A DNA stretch of 64,000 nucleotides from Owenia fusiformis (GCA_903813345.2 CAIIXF020000009.1:21355759-21419758), one strand, 5' to 3'. Shown: positions 24,301 to 33,398, counted from the first letter of the stretch. The notes: generated from the sequence alone by a model not told the origin. Translations and numbers: made by a program.

Positions 24301-25188
24301 ATGTTTACTAGGTTTGGTTATCTAGAATTTATAATTCATTTTAGACTGAAGGGATTGATTAGATTGATTATTTTGGCTTTGTACTAGATAGAAGATAGTT
24401 AGATTTTACTTATTTGGCCAGAGTTGAGGCTTCAATCAGTGTTTCAAAAATCTAAAATCACATTGCTAAGGTTTGTCTTTGAATTTGCCTTGGTATTTTA
24501 TTTTATTGGACAGCACCTATCATCCTCATATTCATTTTGATTATCGAGTTATGAAAACACTGATTGGTCCCCCACTCTGTGAACTGTTATAAGAATATGC
24601 CTAGATAGTATGCGATGTGTTGTATACATAGTTTACTCATTTTTCTTTTCTGTAATATTACCCATACCATTCTCCATTATCGTTAAATGTTCAAATTTCA
24701 ATTTCAGCCTATAATGATTTTCTCCGCCATAATGCTAAATCACGTCCTCCACTACCTGATTATAAACAAGTAGCCATGATGTCTACCCGAGCAAGACTCC
24801 ACACAGCTGGGGGAGGTTCAGAGAACTCTATCTCCCCAGAGACCATTCAATATTACCCTGATGGTGAGGAAATACTAGTGGATGATGTTGCAATAGGTAA
24901 GGATGCAGAACCACTCATTGCAAAAATGAACCAAACTGAATCATGACTTAACTTTTGAACACAATGCATGAAATAACATAAAAATCAAATACCATACACT
25001 CGACTTTCTGATCATCCTGAATGACTCAAGATACCATAATTGGAAACTGCAAAAAGTTACCATCTTACATTCCTACAACTGAACCCACCCCAATGATCAC
25101 AGGCTATGATAAAGAGTGATATAAAACTGCTATTACTTTTACAGAAGTAATGGTGGATGAAGAAGATGAACAAGTCTCAGCTGTGTGA
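2837..25188 (+). CDS. RAPGEF2: Rap guanine nucleotide exchange factor, RAPGEF2/6 (PDZ-GEF) type; 5'-partial, 25 coding exons
   Basis: This encodes an exchange factor that loads GTP onto Rap1/Rap2 at the plasma membrane and cell junctions. Twenty-five exons, all bounded by AG/GT, sum to 3948 nt and keep one frame to the TGA at 25186-25188 (1315 residues). Domain order is that of PDZ-GEFs: linker, cyclic-nucleotide-binding-like domain (about 158-295), REM/RasGEF_N (296-386), PDZ (about 409-490), Ras-association (about 630-715), CDC25-type RasGEF (about 740-960), then a long low-complexity tail ending EDEQVSAV. The first exon starts in phase 0 with VDYPD, matching the linker after the first cNMP-like domain of vertebrate RAPGEF2, so the N-terminus is upstream of the window. 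Invertebrates usually have one gene for vertebrate RAPGEF2 and RAPGEF6; the symbol denotes this orthologous group. Exon coordinates are in the domain entries below. Confidence 0.95.
3422..3560 (+). repeat. dispersed short repeat family A, copy 1
   Basis: Starts with a hairpin (GTCACCA...GTGGTGAC), then CATATTGTTATGGTCTC, a GGTTGGC-rich middle, and ends TGGTGGTGACATTTTGCATG TTAATGCCTTG. The same head and tail recur in at least nine other places in the window. Confidence 0.7.
4050..5041. mobile_element. foldback element whose arms are tandem 17-bp repeats
   Basis: The left arm (4050-4133) is a run of CAACTCGTACCCAAGAC-like units. The right arm (4945-5041) is the inverted complement (GTCTTGGGTACGAGTTG units). 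The AT-rich interior of about 800 bp shows no ORF. The element sits entirely in the intron before exon 5094. Confidence 0.65.
5094..6596 (+). CDS. RAPGEF2: RAPGEF exons: second cyclic-nucleotide-binding-like domain
   Basis: Exons 5094-5198, 5818-6008 (ends phase 2) and 6374-6596 encode the RAPGEF-type cNMP-binding fold: [18 protein letters not shown], then [20 protein letters not shown] and [16 protein letters not shown]. The core is nearly residue-for-residue that of vertebrate RAPGEF2. The phosphate-binding cassette of true cAMP sensors (GELAL...RAA) is not seen; GVMRTK occupies that place, as in other PDZ-GEFs. Classical cAMP binding is therefore doubtful, and the domain is more likely regulatory or structural. 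Confidence 0.93.
6829..7101 (+). CDS. RAPGEF2: RAPGEF exon: REM (RasGEF N-terminal) domain
   Basis: This single 91-codon, phase-0 exon begins [20 protein letters not shown] and contains [11 protein letters not shown], the hallmark of the Ras exchanger motif, followed by [20 protein letters not shown]. The REM domain packs against the CDC25 catalytic domain and stabilises its helical hairpin. A copy of the dispersed short repeat (7129-7277) begins only 27 bp after the donor site. Confidence 0.95.
7129..7277 (+). repeat. dispersed short repeat family A, copy 2 (reference-like)
   Basis: This copy shows the full form. It has the hairpin TGTCACCACCAGCACAAGTG GTGACA, then TTGTTATAGTCTCCAACTTT, a GTTTGGCAC-rich middle, CTGTAACAAATGGCAGGTGG and the tail GACATTTTGCATGTTAATGC. 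Confidence 0.75.
7506..8230 (+). CDS. RAPGEF2: RAPGEF exons: PDZ domain
   Basis: Exons 7506-7709 (68 codons) and 8122-8230 (ends phase 1) first give the REM-PDZ connector ([18 protein letters not shown]). The PDZ domain follows: [18 protein letters not shown] (carboxylate-binding-loop region), [19 protein letters not shown] and [18 protein letters not shown]. The position between REM and RA is diagnostic of PDZ-GEFs and absent from EPAC proteins. The domain is expected to bind C-terminal peptides of receptors and junction scaffolds. Confidence 0.95.
8231..10269 (+). other. RAPGEF intron, no gene seen
   Basis: AT-rich intron of 2.0 kb. The only structure seen is the small hairpin at 9209-9273. 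Open frames here lack homology and splice context. Confidence 0.6.
9209..9273. repeat. short hairpin (ATACTGTATTCCTC inverted repeat)
   Basis: ATACTGTATTCCTCCA is followed about 35 bp later by AGAGGAATACAGTAT. It is probably a tiny MITE remnant in the intron before exon 10270. Confidence 0.5.
10270..11963 (+). CDS. RAPGEF2: RAPGEF exons: PDZ-RA linker
   Basis: Exons 10270-10400 (enters phase 1) and 11824-11963 (ends phase 2) encode [18 protein letters not shown], which aligns with the vertebrate FKELLTRLSEE segment. A Ser-rich stretch and a basic run ([20 protein letters not shown]) follow. No folded domain is apparent. The intron between the two exons hosts a TIR element containing a GTCC microsatellite. 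Confidence 0.85.
10763..11765. mobile_element. TIR element with GTCC microsatellite and four tandem internal units
   Basis: The ends are a perfect 11-bp inverted repeat (TCCCATCGAAC ... GTTCGATGGGA). Inside are a (GTCC)n run (10802-10867) and, from about 11100, four copies of a 120-150 bp unit (ACTATAACTCGAAAAGTAGT, TTTTGTTCATATTTGGTAT, and AAAATGGC / GCCATTTT pairs). The microsatellite creates long spurious ORFs on both strands. Confidence 0.6.
12146..13316 (+). CDS. RAPGEF2: RAPGEF exons: Ser-rich linker and Ras-association (RA) domain
   Basis: Exons 12146-12362, 12649-12713 and 13209-13316. The first carries a Ser/His-rich linker ending [14 protein letters not shown] (compare SSSNPDLLQSHH in vertebrates) and then opens the RA domain with [20 protein letters not shown]. 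This continues as [16 protein letters not shown] and [20 protein letters not shown], then [12 protein letters not shown]. The RA domain binds Rap-GTP in this family and gives positive feedback and membrane recruitment. Exon phases (0, 2, 2) close exactly. Confidence 0.93.
13548..15597 (+). CDS. RAPGEF2: RAPGEF exons: CDC25-homology RasGEF catalytic domain
   Basis: Exons 13548-13782, 14030-14129, 14544-14755, 15102-15248 and 15538-15597. Recognisable blocks are [95 protein letters not shown] and [18 protein letters not shown]. These are the signature segments of Ras-family exchange domains, including the helical hairpin that displaces Mg2+ and nucleotide from Rap. The last short exon (20 codons, [15 protein letters not shown]) begins the post-catalytic tail. 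An 8-bp-TSD MITE sits 37 bp upstream of exon 14544. Confidence 0.95.
14373..14506. mobile_element. 134-bp foldback MITE, 8-bp target duplication
   Basis: The arms are almost perfectly complementary (CACAGGGGCTTGGCTGGAG ... CCAGACAAGCCCCTGTA), with CGGGCAAGCCCTCC on both sides and a loop around 14440. Flanks are CTCAGATA (14365-14372) and CTCGGATA (14507-14514), a 7/8 match. TIR and TSD suggest a hAT-like source. Confidence 0.75.
17277..17396. mobile_element. 120-bp foldback MITE of the same family, perfect 8-bp target duplication
   Basis: The ends are CACAGGAGCTTGTATG and CATACAAGCCCATGTG, with inner CAGGCAGAGCCTTC / GAGGGCTTTGCCCG. CCTCAAAC occurs at 17269-17276 and again at 17397-17404. 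Length, TIR and TSD size match the element at 14373. Confidence 0.8.
17943..18110 (+). repeat. dispersed short repeat family A, copy 3
   Basis: Hairpin GTCACCACCACAGTGACAT, TTGTTAGTCTCCAAC, a doubled CTGTAACAAATG segment, and the tail GGTGACATTTTGCATGTTAA. Located in the intron before exon 18318. Confidence 0.7.
18318..25188 (+). CDS. RAPGEF2: RAPGEF exons: C-terminal tail with PDZ-binding motif
   Basis: Exons 18318-18461, 18845-19004, 19372-19623, 20093-20269, 22198-22293, 24708-24896 and 25145-25188. The tail is rich in Ser, Pro, Thr and His. It contains [18 protein letters not shown] followed by [12 protein letters not shown], and [14 protein letters not shown], both alignable with vertebrate RAPGEF2. 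A Pro-rich segment ([16 protein letters not shown]) and [15 protein letters not shown] follow. It ends [10 protein letters not shown] then TGA. The final eight residues, EDEQVSAV, are identical to the vertebrate C-terminus and form a class I PDZ ligand. The small terminal exons could be alternatively spliced. Confidence 0.92.
19922..20052 (+). repeat. dispersed short repeat family A, copy 4
   Basis: Head TGTCACCACCAGAAGTAGGG, TTGTTATAGTCTCCAAC, and tail TGTAACAAATGGCAGGTGGT. It lies 40 bp before exon 20093. Confidence 0.7.
20270..24707 (+). other. two long RAPGEF introns flanking exon 22198-22293
   Basis: The introns 20270-22197 and 22294-24707 are AT-rich. Only a small CAGTG-ended inverted-repeat element (22566-22685) was recognised. 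Lineage-specific or alternative exons of the Ser/Pro-rich tail could hide here, as the tail is poorly conserved. Confidence 0.5.
22566..22685. mobile_element. short CAGT-ended MITE (pogo/Tc1-like ends)
   Basis: The left end CAGTGCAACACCTCTGTAAG and right end (complement CAGTAAGACCTATTTAAGTA) share AACACCT/AACACCTTT motifs with each other and with the CAGTAAAACCTG elements elsewhere in the window. TA precedes the left end; the right flank is not TA. Confidence 0.45.
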
Positions 25189-26400
25189 CATTAACCTGTT
25201 ATGTGTTAACAGACAGAGGGAACAGTGGTTTGATACAAGGCCAAAATATTATCTAAGAAAAAACAATAAATCTAAGGTTTTTGACCACCTAGTCATATTG
25301 AACTTTTGGTCCAGTTGCCATGTTATTTTACTGTACAAACTGAACATTTTGGAACAATCAGCCGACTCAGATAGAAACTAACCTAGTTACTATGGTTGCT
25401 ATGTTGCACTTTGATGAACACTGAGGGAGACGAAGAAAATATATGAGGACTTATGAACTTTTACTAAATCTGGTCTTAGTGAACACCTCCCATCTTATTT
25501 AGAAATATAGTTGTAATTGTAGTGAAAAGAGCATTTGTGTGTCCATTCATGTCCTTTCATGTCTGTGTATGTGTTAATTTATTAACATCCAGTAACTCAC
25601 ACTGAATGTCAAATGTAATTAACAGTATATTAATTTATTTGAAATGTGTTTCATGATGCCATTGTACTATAACCCTGACTCTATTTTGCATTTTTCAAAC
25701 CTGATCCTGTGTATCTTCAATATATGGGTTTATGTTCAGCAGGGATCGTAATGCAAGAGTTTTGCAACACAGATTTGTTTTGTACAACCGGGGTCTTCAA
25801 ACTGAAAACCCACTCTTCTAGCTGCCATGACACTGCATTATTTTTTTTCTCGTTCTTTTCATTTATTGGAAATGAATCTGATTGTCAAAACTCTGAGATT
25901 ACACAAAATAATACTTTATTCAACCCCTTTGAAGCCAGTTCAAGACTATGTAAATACTGGTCCCCCATTTTAAGTTATTACATAGCACCACCCAATTAAT
26001 TTTATGGCTTCACGGGGGCATATTCTTAGATACTCTCTATATATGGAAATTATTTTAGTGACTTTGTGATGAAATTTATTGAAATTAATAATGTCAGTCA
26101 TTCAACATATGACATTATGTAAACTGAGTCAGAACAAGAATGTATCTGAATCATTTGACTGTTACAGTGTATTACTGTTGTGCATTATCTTGGTGCATTA
26201 CCGTGATTTATTACTGAAGATATACTGTGGTCATTCACATGTATTCTTGTACCCATATACAATTTTATGAGAAATTAATTGTTCAGAACTGACCACTCAT
26301 AAACTGTATGATTCTGTATAAAGAAATTGTAAATACATTGTACAGTAAATAGTTTTACTAATAAAATATGTAAATAAATAAAGAGGAATAAATACTTTAA
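25189..26400 (+). promoter_or_regulatory. RAPGEF 3' UTR and polyadenylation signals
   Basis: No further coding exon is seen after the TGA. AATAAA hexamers occur at 26360-26365, 26373-26378, 26377-26382 and 26387-26392, the likely cleavage-signal cluster for the plus-strand gene. This gives a 3' UTR of about 1.2 kb. It abuts the minus-strand astacin gene's own signal at about 26418-26423. Confidence 0.6.
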
Positions 26401-26417
26401 TATAATGAGAATACTTC

Positions 26418-26423
26418 TTTATT
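26418..26423 (-). promoter_or_regulatory. minus-strand polyadenylation signal of the astacin gene
   Basis: TTTATT on the plus strand (AATAAA on the minus strand) lies about 320 bp after the astacin stop codon. It is the first clear hexamer in that direction. It lies 26-60 bp from the opposing plus-strand AATAAA cluster, so the two transcripts probably end back to back or overlap. Confidence 0.5.
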
Positions 26424-26742
26424 AGTGCATTCATTACATGAAATACAGTTTCAAAAGATTTTTGAATGATCATATAGTAATCTGTTACAATTGTCATGTT
26501 GATTTCACGAATATCTTTATCAGCATTTGCATTACTTTAACTTGGTTGTTTCAAACATACGACCAATGTACATGTTTTTACACAAGATAACTATGTTCAT
26601 AATCATAAAATAAGTACCTTTAAAGCATCAACCCTACCACACCTCCCTGTGAGAAAGGAGTGGTGAACCTAGAAAGGAGGCACAGAGAAATGATACAGCT
26701 TTAACATGACTAATGTGACATCTTACAAAGAGACCCAAATGT

Positions 26743-26867
26743 TTATAACTGAGGGCAAGAGTCGCAGCTGATTCTACAGTTGGACCTCATATATCTTGGG
26801 TTTGATTCACATTCTCCACTAAGTGCCCAACCTTCACATTGAGAATTCCCATCTTGGCATGGGTCCA
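26743..26867 (-). CDS. astacin terminal exon: ShKT (SXC) domain
   Basis: This last exon (enters phase 1, ends TAA at 26745-26743) encodes VDPCQDGNSQCEGWALSG and then GECESNPRYMRSNC and SCDSCPQL. Six cysteines (residues 248, 255, 264, 275, 279, 282) and the WAxxGEC..NPxYM core define the ShKT fold. Such tails are common on secreted invertebrate proteases, and their presence alone does not imply a toxin function. The exon is separated from the catalytic domain by a phase-1 intron, as expected for a shuffled module. Confidence 0.92.
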
Positions 26868-29800
26868 CTGAAATAATGATTGTAAATTGTTTTCATAAGC
26901 ATTCAAACCAGTGATTTGATATCTCCTCGTGTTTTTATTATTATTCAAATAATAGGCTTTATAGAGGGACGTTGGATGGTCATTTTTGTGACTAAATAAT
27001 ATAGAAGATTTTACGATGAACTATTTATTTAACAAAAAGATTTCACACTTTTGAAATATCATTTTTTGAAGTTTCATTAACAATGAGCAGTGAATGATCT
27101 AGCTGTTAATAAAATGTAATCAATAAAAGATAATTGGTATTACATAGCTGCATAGGGAACAGAGCACCAATGAATAACTTTTAATAAATGAGTACAGTAA
27201 TACCTCCTGTTGCTCTTCCACTGCACCCATACATAGCCTGGATTTTCTCAATGTCTCTGGTAGTGAGGCCCCATGGGTTGCCAAAGTCTGGCCTGTTGGA
27301 ACTACAACAAGGCATTAACATGTGTAATGTCACCACCTGCCAATTGTTACAGATATCCATTTGTTACAGACACCAAATTTGTTAAAGATGCCAAACACCA
27401 ATCGTTGTCCAAAAAAGTTAGAGACTTTAACAATATGTCAACACTTGTGATTACATAAAAACAAGGTTTTGTTTCACTGCAATGTTTTATGGTCCAGCCT
27501 GTGGGTTGCCAAAGTAAAAATACATATTGATCAAAGTTAAATAATGAACATTGGAAAATTTTTATTTCAAGTGTTTTAGATCATAGATATTCACTTGTCT
27601 TATGGACTTAATTAAAGGCTTACATATTTGTCGTCATTGTAGGAGCTGTTCCAGTTCTTGAAGCAAAGGCATCATAATGCATTACACTTGCAGGATCATA
27701 TTCAGCAAAATTGACAGTGTCCCAGATAATCTCATACCATCTTTGCCAGTCTGCAATTAGTATATACGGATACATGTATTATGAGGTTATATAATGGTTC
27801 TTTCTGTATATCCTGTTTATACTCGAGTGAGTATATGATATATTCACAAGTGAGCATAGCGAACGAGTGCACATCTCATCCGGGAAAAAAAACATCAAGT
27901 ATTATATCCCAAAGTATGATCTTATTAAGAAACAATGTCCAACTTCTTATTATTCTGAATATCTCAATGTTTTCATCATGCACCTTCACTCCATTTTGCA
28001 TCTCCAAGTTTGAAGGTAGATTTGCCTTACCATAATGCATTCAACAATAATTTTTACAAACCTGGTGTAATGTTATTAAAATGTACAGTGATGTAGTCCT
28101 CCCTGTCATCTCTGGTGTGTTCATGCTCAAAGCCAATTGCATGCATAAATTCATGGATCACAGTACCTACAATCAACCAGCAATCCTAATCAATTTTGTG
28201 AAAGATTTATAAAAGGAGTGGTATTGATATGGTGAACTTTTTGAACACGCGTTTTACTTAAACCAGTCATCAAAACATTCTGAAAATGTTACACATCGTC
28301 AATTTAATGGTCATGTTTTGGATGGTAACATTATAATTTGAAATATATATATATCCTTTTCTCTATATTGTTTTAGAAAACACATCAGGCACTTCTTTTG
28401 TTCTTAGTATCATATGTTCGGAATGAAATGAAATATCTATCCGAACCTCATTGGAACAAAACGACATAAACACAATGTGTTAAGGTCTCTCAATATTGTA
28501 ATTGTATAAAGGAAAGTTTGGTTGATTTTAAAAAAGTATCTTGTTAATAAAATAAAATGTTTATCTTGATTTTTATCTATTTTGAGGGTTTTTGTTTTAA
28601 GTTTTTGCATACTTTTTGTAAAATCAACCAAAATTTGCTTTGTATAACTGTAATATTGAGAGGTCTAAGAAAATGTTGTATATGTTATTTTGTTCCAACA
28701 AGGACTCGAAAGGCATTTTGTTTCATTCTCAAGAATTGGAAGAAAGGAACAAGAAACAATTGCACTAAAAAACAAAAAAATGTTAACAAAAACAGTTATA
28801 TAAAATACAGTAAAACCTGCGAACAGGGAATGCTCTTGGGACTGGAGGAAACTTTCCTTGTTCAGAGGTTTTCCCTATAGAGAGGGGCCACACTTTCAGC
28901 AAACTCAAACTTGCCGAATAAGCATATTTGTATATATATTGATTGATTGCACAAATGCCGACTCCATACTTGGTTATGTTTTCCCCATGTTGAGTTTAGC
29001 TGCTGTTAGCGTCTGATGATGTCCAGTTGATGTAATTATTTATATGATGTGTAGAAATATAGTGCTAAGAACTGAATTTCAAGTTTCATCAACCCCATTT
29101 TATATCATTGATAATCTAGAAGTTGGATCAGTAAAAGATTTAAAGAGACTTGGCTCAACATGACCATGTACTTACTTTCTGTTATCTCCATAAAACAATT
29201 GTGTCAGTCCCTAGATTATCACAACTGATTTGATGTAATTAGGTTTTTGAAAGGAAGAATTAGCTCATGATAATAAGTAACAAACAGATTAGTATTAGTT
29301 TTAAAATAAATCAGGGTAATTAACAGTGGGTGGAATGCTACACCATGTAAGCAATTGGCTTATCTTAATCTCAATCATATTAATCCAAGCTTTTTATATT
29401 CAGATATTGGCTTAAGACTTTCACACCTCTGAAAAATAATGGAATATACAGTGTCACCAATATTCCATATTCCTTGTTCACAGGTGAATTTTTATAATTT
29501 GCCCCAAAATAGCGTTCCTTGTTCCCTGTTCACAGGTTTTCCCTACAGAGAGGGTCCGTTAACATGTAAGTCAATGGAAAAATATTTGGTTCTTTTGAAA
29601 AGGTTTTCCCTACAGGGAGGTATTCCATCGGACAGGTTTTACTGTATATATAAATAATTTTTGCATTAAACTGTTGCCAATCAGTCAACATTACATAAAG
29701 GACGGTGTTTTTTACAGAATGTTTTCAATAATTGGTTTGAGAGAAAAACATTGTTGAATTCAGTTCACCATATCGATACCTATCCTTTGCATTAACTCTT

Positions 29801-31863
29801 AAATGGTTTCTTGTTAGATAATTTCAAATATGGATAATTCTTATGACATGAGCAATTATTCAGAAGAATGCGGGTCATCATTAGGATTAAATTTCACATT
29901 CCAGAAGAAATAATCAACATGTAAATGTATACTCAAAGGGTTTATTCCTTCGTTCATTGAATGATTAGAAATTATCTTCATCTACATCAATCTTTTAAGG
30001 AGAATAGCTCAAGGTGTCCAGACTCACCCAGACTACAGCAACCAGGGCCCAAGTTTAGCACCTGTGGTCCACCTATATTGCCTACATAACTATTGCACCT
30101 GAAAGAATACATTGTAATGTCCCATGAGACTCTTGAGAGTGATTAAGGTATTCACACCTTCACAAAAAGTTGAAAACAAAAAACTGGTGAAATATCATTT
30201 AAATTGAAACATTTTGTTTTTGAACTATGTATTCTACCATTGTATGTAAATATAACAAGGCATTAACATGTAAAATGTCACCACCTGTTAATTGTTACAG
30301 ATCCGAAACACCAACCGCTGAACATTGCCATAAAAAAGTTGGAGACTATAACAAAATGTCACCAGTTCTTGTGTTATGTAATTATTTCTTCAAAACATTC
30401 CTCTCATATCTTTGGAACAAAACATAAAAATTCAAGGTCATATGGTGGTACACTGGTGGGTCTAGAGAAATTTCCTAGGGGGCCAAACTTCAAATTTTTC
30501 TCAATTCTGGCCCTAAAAGTGGGCCTTTTCTTCATTTCTAGTAAACAAGGGCCTTGTTTTTTAAACAGTTTCAAGAATGGATTTGAAAAAAATATATTTT
30601 TGAATTTCCAGATCTCACCCTGATATGGCCAAGGATATGAATTAATTATACATGTATATGGTTGACGTACCCACTCTGAGGCCTCATGACTAATACAAAG
30701 TCTATTTCATTCGTCTGTGGAACAATACGTATGCAAGTCTTTTCATTGTACTGGGCAATGGCTTGGTCTATTGCAGCCCTGCAGTCAGCAGCTGGAATAA
30801 GGTGCTCAGTAGGTGAAACAGTGCACAATGGTTCAATCATAAAGAAGTGTTATGTACTTGGGACATGGTCTATTGCAATCTTGTAGTATACCAGTGAAAC
30901 ACGGGGCACAATCCCCAATCTTTTATACAATCATACTCTACACAAATACATTTTATGAGTGTATGTAATTTTACACCTGGCCCTTTTGTGTTAGATCACT
31001 TACGGACAGCTGCATCTATGACGTATGGTATCACTCCCCCGGGCCACACTCTATCTGGCCTACCACTGGCAACCTTCTCTGGGTCAGGTCTCAAAATATC
31101 ACCAACAATTAATTCTGAAATATTGGCCCAATTTTAACATGAATTTTTAGTTGAAATTATTGATGACATTTTATTATCATTTTGCGATGTCAAGGCTTCT
31201 GTAAAAACTGTTGGCTCAACATGTTTATCAACTTTGCTCAAGGCTACATTTTCAGAAACTGAAGTTGGAAAAAAGTAAGAAACAATTTAATAATTTTCAT
31301 GGATGAGTCACGAATGATTAGTACATGTAGTAGTATAACATTGAGTTGGCATAGTAGATATATAGCCATTTGACAGTAAGCTTGTAATAGGTCCTCCTAA
31401 CTAAGTTCAATTCAATTCAATTGAATTACCTCCATGGGTTGGACCTCTAGGTGAGAGCTCTTCAGTTTCCTTGACTGAGGCACCAAATGCCACCTAATTT
31501 GATGAGAATGGAAATCAAATCGCATTATCTGTATTATGATAAACAGATTATGAGGCCATGTAAATTATTATTGACTGCGGATATGGGGGGGGGGGGGGGA
31601 TTAGCAGTGATTTTATGAAACTCCCTGTATAGTGCAGGACTGCTGACTACTGTAAAATTGTCTAACCTATTTAAATATGAGTTTACAAACCGCACTATTG
31701 GTACTTTTTGAAAAATGTCTTAAACAATCTTGAAGTAACAAATAATATCTAAAATTAATTTTCAAATTTTGCACCAGGCCATCTGAATTAACTTTACATA
31801 CAAAATGTAAACTAAGAGGGAACTTACTGAAACAACTGCCAGGAAAATGAGTAGCCTGTTCAT
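26743..31863 (-). CDS. astacin-family zinc metalloprotease with C-terminal ShKT domain; complete, 9 exons
   Basis: This is a secreted zinc endopeptidase of the M12A (astacin/BMP1) family. Exons on the minus strand are 31863-31828, 31493-31430, 31114-31004, 30791-30671, 30098-30028, 28166-28062, 27750-27624, 27301-27204 and 26867-26743. They total 858 nt (285 aa) and all phases close. Residues 1-18 (MNRLLIFLAVVSVAFGAS) form a signal peptide. A short propeptide carries IVGDI (36-40), the usual aspartate-switch site. The catalytic domain starts near VWPGGVIPYVID (56-67). The zinc site HEFMHAIGFEHE is at 139-150 and the Met-turn SVMHY at 191-195, with the conserved ending DIEKIQAMYGC. Residues 248-282 hold six Cys in the ShKT pattern (GECESNPRYMRSNC). 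Upstream of the HExxH helix the motif reads GCCSLG, where most family members have one Cys. Substrate unknown; extracellular-matrix, digestive or developmental roles are all possible. Confidence 0.95.
27307..27452 (-). repeat. dispersed short repeat family A, copy 5
   Basis: In plus coordinates: ACAAGGCATTAACATG, AATGTCACCACCTGCCA, a duplicated TTGTTACAGA segment, AAAGTTAGAGACTTTAACAA and TATGTCAACACTTGTG. It begins 6 bp upstream (minus sense) of astacin exon 27301-27204, overlapping its intron side. Confidence 0.65.
28808..29644. mobile_element. 837-bp TIR element, CAGTAAAACCTG ends, TA flanks
   Basis: The left end is TA-CAGTAAAACCTGCGAACAGG and the right end is complementary (GACAGGTTTTACTG-TA). 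Inner motifs TTCAGAGGTTTTCCCTATAG and ACAGGTTTTCCCTACAGAG are repeated. The ends match those of the pogo/Tigger-like element at 55776. The element lies in an astacin intron. Confidence 0.65.
30255..30380 (-). repeat. dispersed short repeat family A, copy 6
   Basis: AACAAGGCATTAACATG, AAATGTCACCACCTGTTAA, TTGTTACAGATC, AAAAAGTTGGAGACTATAAC and AAAATGTCACCAGTTCTTG. Located in an astacin intron. Confidence 0.65.
31586..31600. repeat. poly-G tract
   Basis: A run of about 13-15 G after GATAT in the first astacin introns region. It has no known role and may mark a repeat boundary. Confidence 0.6.
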
Positions 31864-32979
31864 GCTAGAGAATGTCACCTTGTACTACCAGACCAATGGG
31901 AACAATCCTTGTTTCAAATACTCAATTATACAAAAGTACGATTCAAGTCTTTATATGGAGCAATAGGAAGGACACTATCAAATATAGGTGTTGTCAAATG
32001 ACTTCAAGTAATAGTCTACCATGTCAGTTTCACATGGCAATTCACATGACATATATTTTAGATAATATTTATTTTTATTAAATAGAGTATCAAAGTGATG
32101 GCCAAGGTCACTCTTATAATGAAAAACAAAACAACACATTTATGTTAAGATACACTTTTTCTGAATTTTATTGTGGTAATCCACTAAAATATTGTACATG
32201 TATTACCTATACATTATACCACCATGTGGTTCATTTTGACGAATACTCTATGAATGGACTCAATATTCGTTTTTTTGTCACCCTAAAAAACTGAAAATTG
32301 TCTTGTAAGTATGTGAACATAACTTGCCATGTACGTTTATTCCAGACAATACTTGGATTTCATTTTAAATGTACAAAAAATTATGGTATGAAATTATTGC
32401 ATTACCATGTTTAATGTTAGAATGAAAGGATCACAACATATTTACAGTTTTACATTTTATAAATGACAGTTTTAATTACTAAAAGAGTACATCGCTGAAT
32501 GTATGGAGCAGTTGGAAAACATTTTGAGATTTCTAGGAAAATCCCTGAGGAACAACCAAATTCATGCCTTTTTGGAAAACTGTCAGATATTAATGGAGGC
32601 GGACAAGAAAATACATTAGCCTTAACAAATATAAAGTACCAAGCTTATAAATGCAACTAAATGTCAAGATAGCAAAGGGGCACCTATTGGTCAGCATTCA
32701 TGATTTTATCTAAGATAATATAAAATCCAATTTTAAGTTTCTCCCTCTTAATCCCCATCCCTTGGAAAATCAATATTCTACTTATTATAAAGACCAATAC
32801 AACTAGTGTTCTTTTCAGGGGCTTTCAAATAATTGCATCTGTGAAATGACCACCCAGGGATGAATTATCTAAAAACTCCTATAAATGGTACAATATAATA
32901 ATTTAAACTACAATATAATCAAGTAGGTAACAATACAATCAGGTAAGTTACAATATATTCATGTAAGCTACAATATAAC

Positions 32980-33398
32980 CAGGTAAGTTACAATATATTC
33001 ATATAACCATGTAACTTATGTATTTTGACAAAATATACAGTCACCTAGAAAAAGATCAACTCGAGGGAGTAGCAAATTCCAGTCAGTGCCTTTTTCCAAT
33101 TTTTTGATTGACACCCAATTTTTCAAAACCAGAATTCTACTTTTTCACTTATGTTTCTTGATTATTTAAGTAATTATTTAAGTGATTATGTTAGTTACAA
33201 TATAACCAGGTAAGTTACAATATATTCAAATAACCATGTAACTTACAAGTATTTTGACAAAATATACAGTCACCTAGAAAAAGATCAACTCGAGGGAGTA
33301 GCAAATTCCAGTCAGTGCCTTTTTCCAATTTTTTGATTGACACCCAATTTTTCAAAACCAGAATTCTACTTTTTCACTTATGTTTCTTGATTATTTCT
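32980..33398. repeat. tandem segmental duplication, about 190 bp twice
   Basis: Copies at 32980-33172 and 33207-33398 share GTCACCTAGAAAAAGATCAA, CTCGAGGGAGTAGCAAATTC and about 100 more bases nearly without change. This indicates a recent duplication. AATATATTCAAATAACC-type units precede each. Confidence 0.75.

Noticed and set aside
31140-31270. Possible additional astacin exon on the minus strand (SENVALSKVDKHVEPTVF...) between exons 2 and 3
   Set aside because: It has a usable acceptor but no donor in the required phase before its stop codon. Joining exon 31493-31430 directly to 31114-31004 is in phase and gives a normal propeptide.
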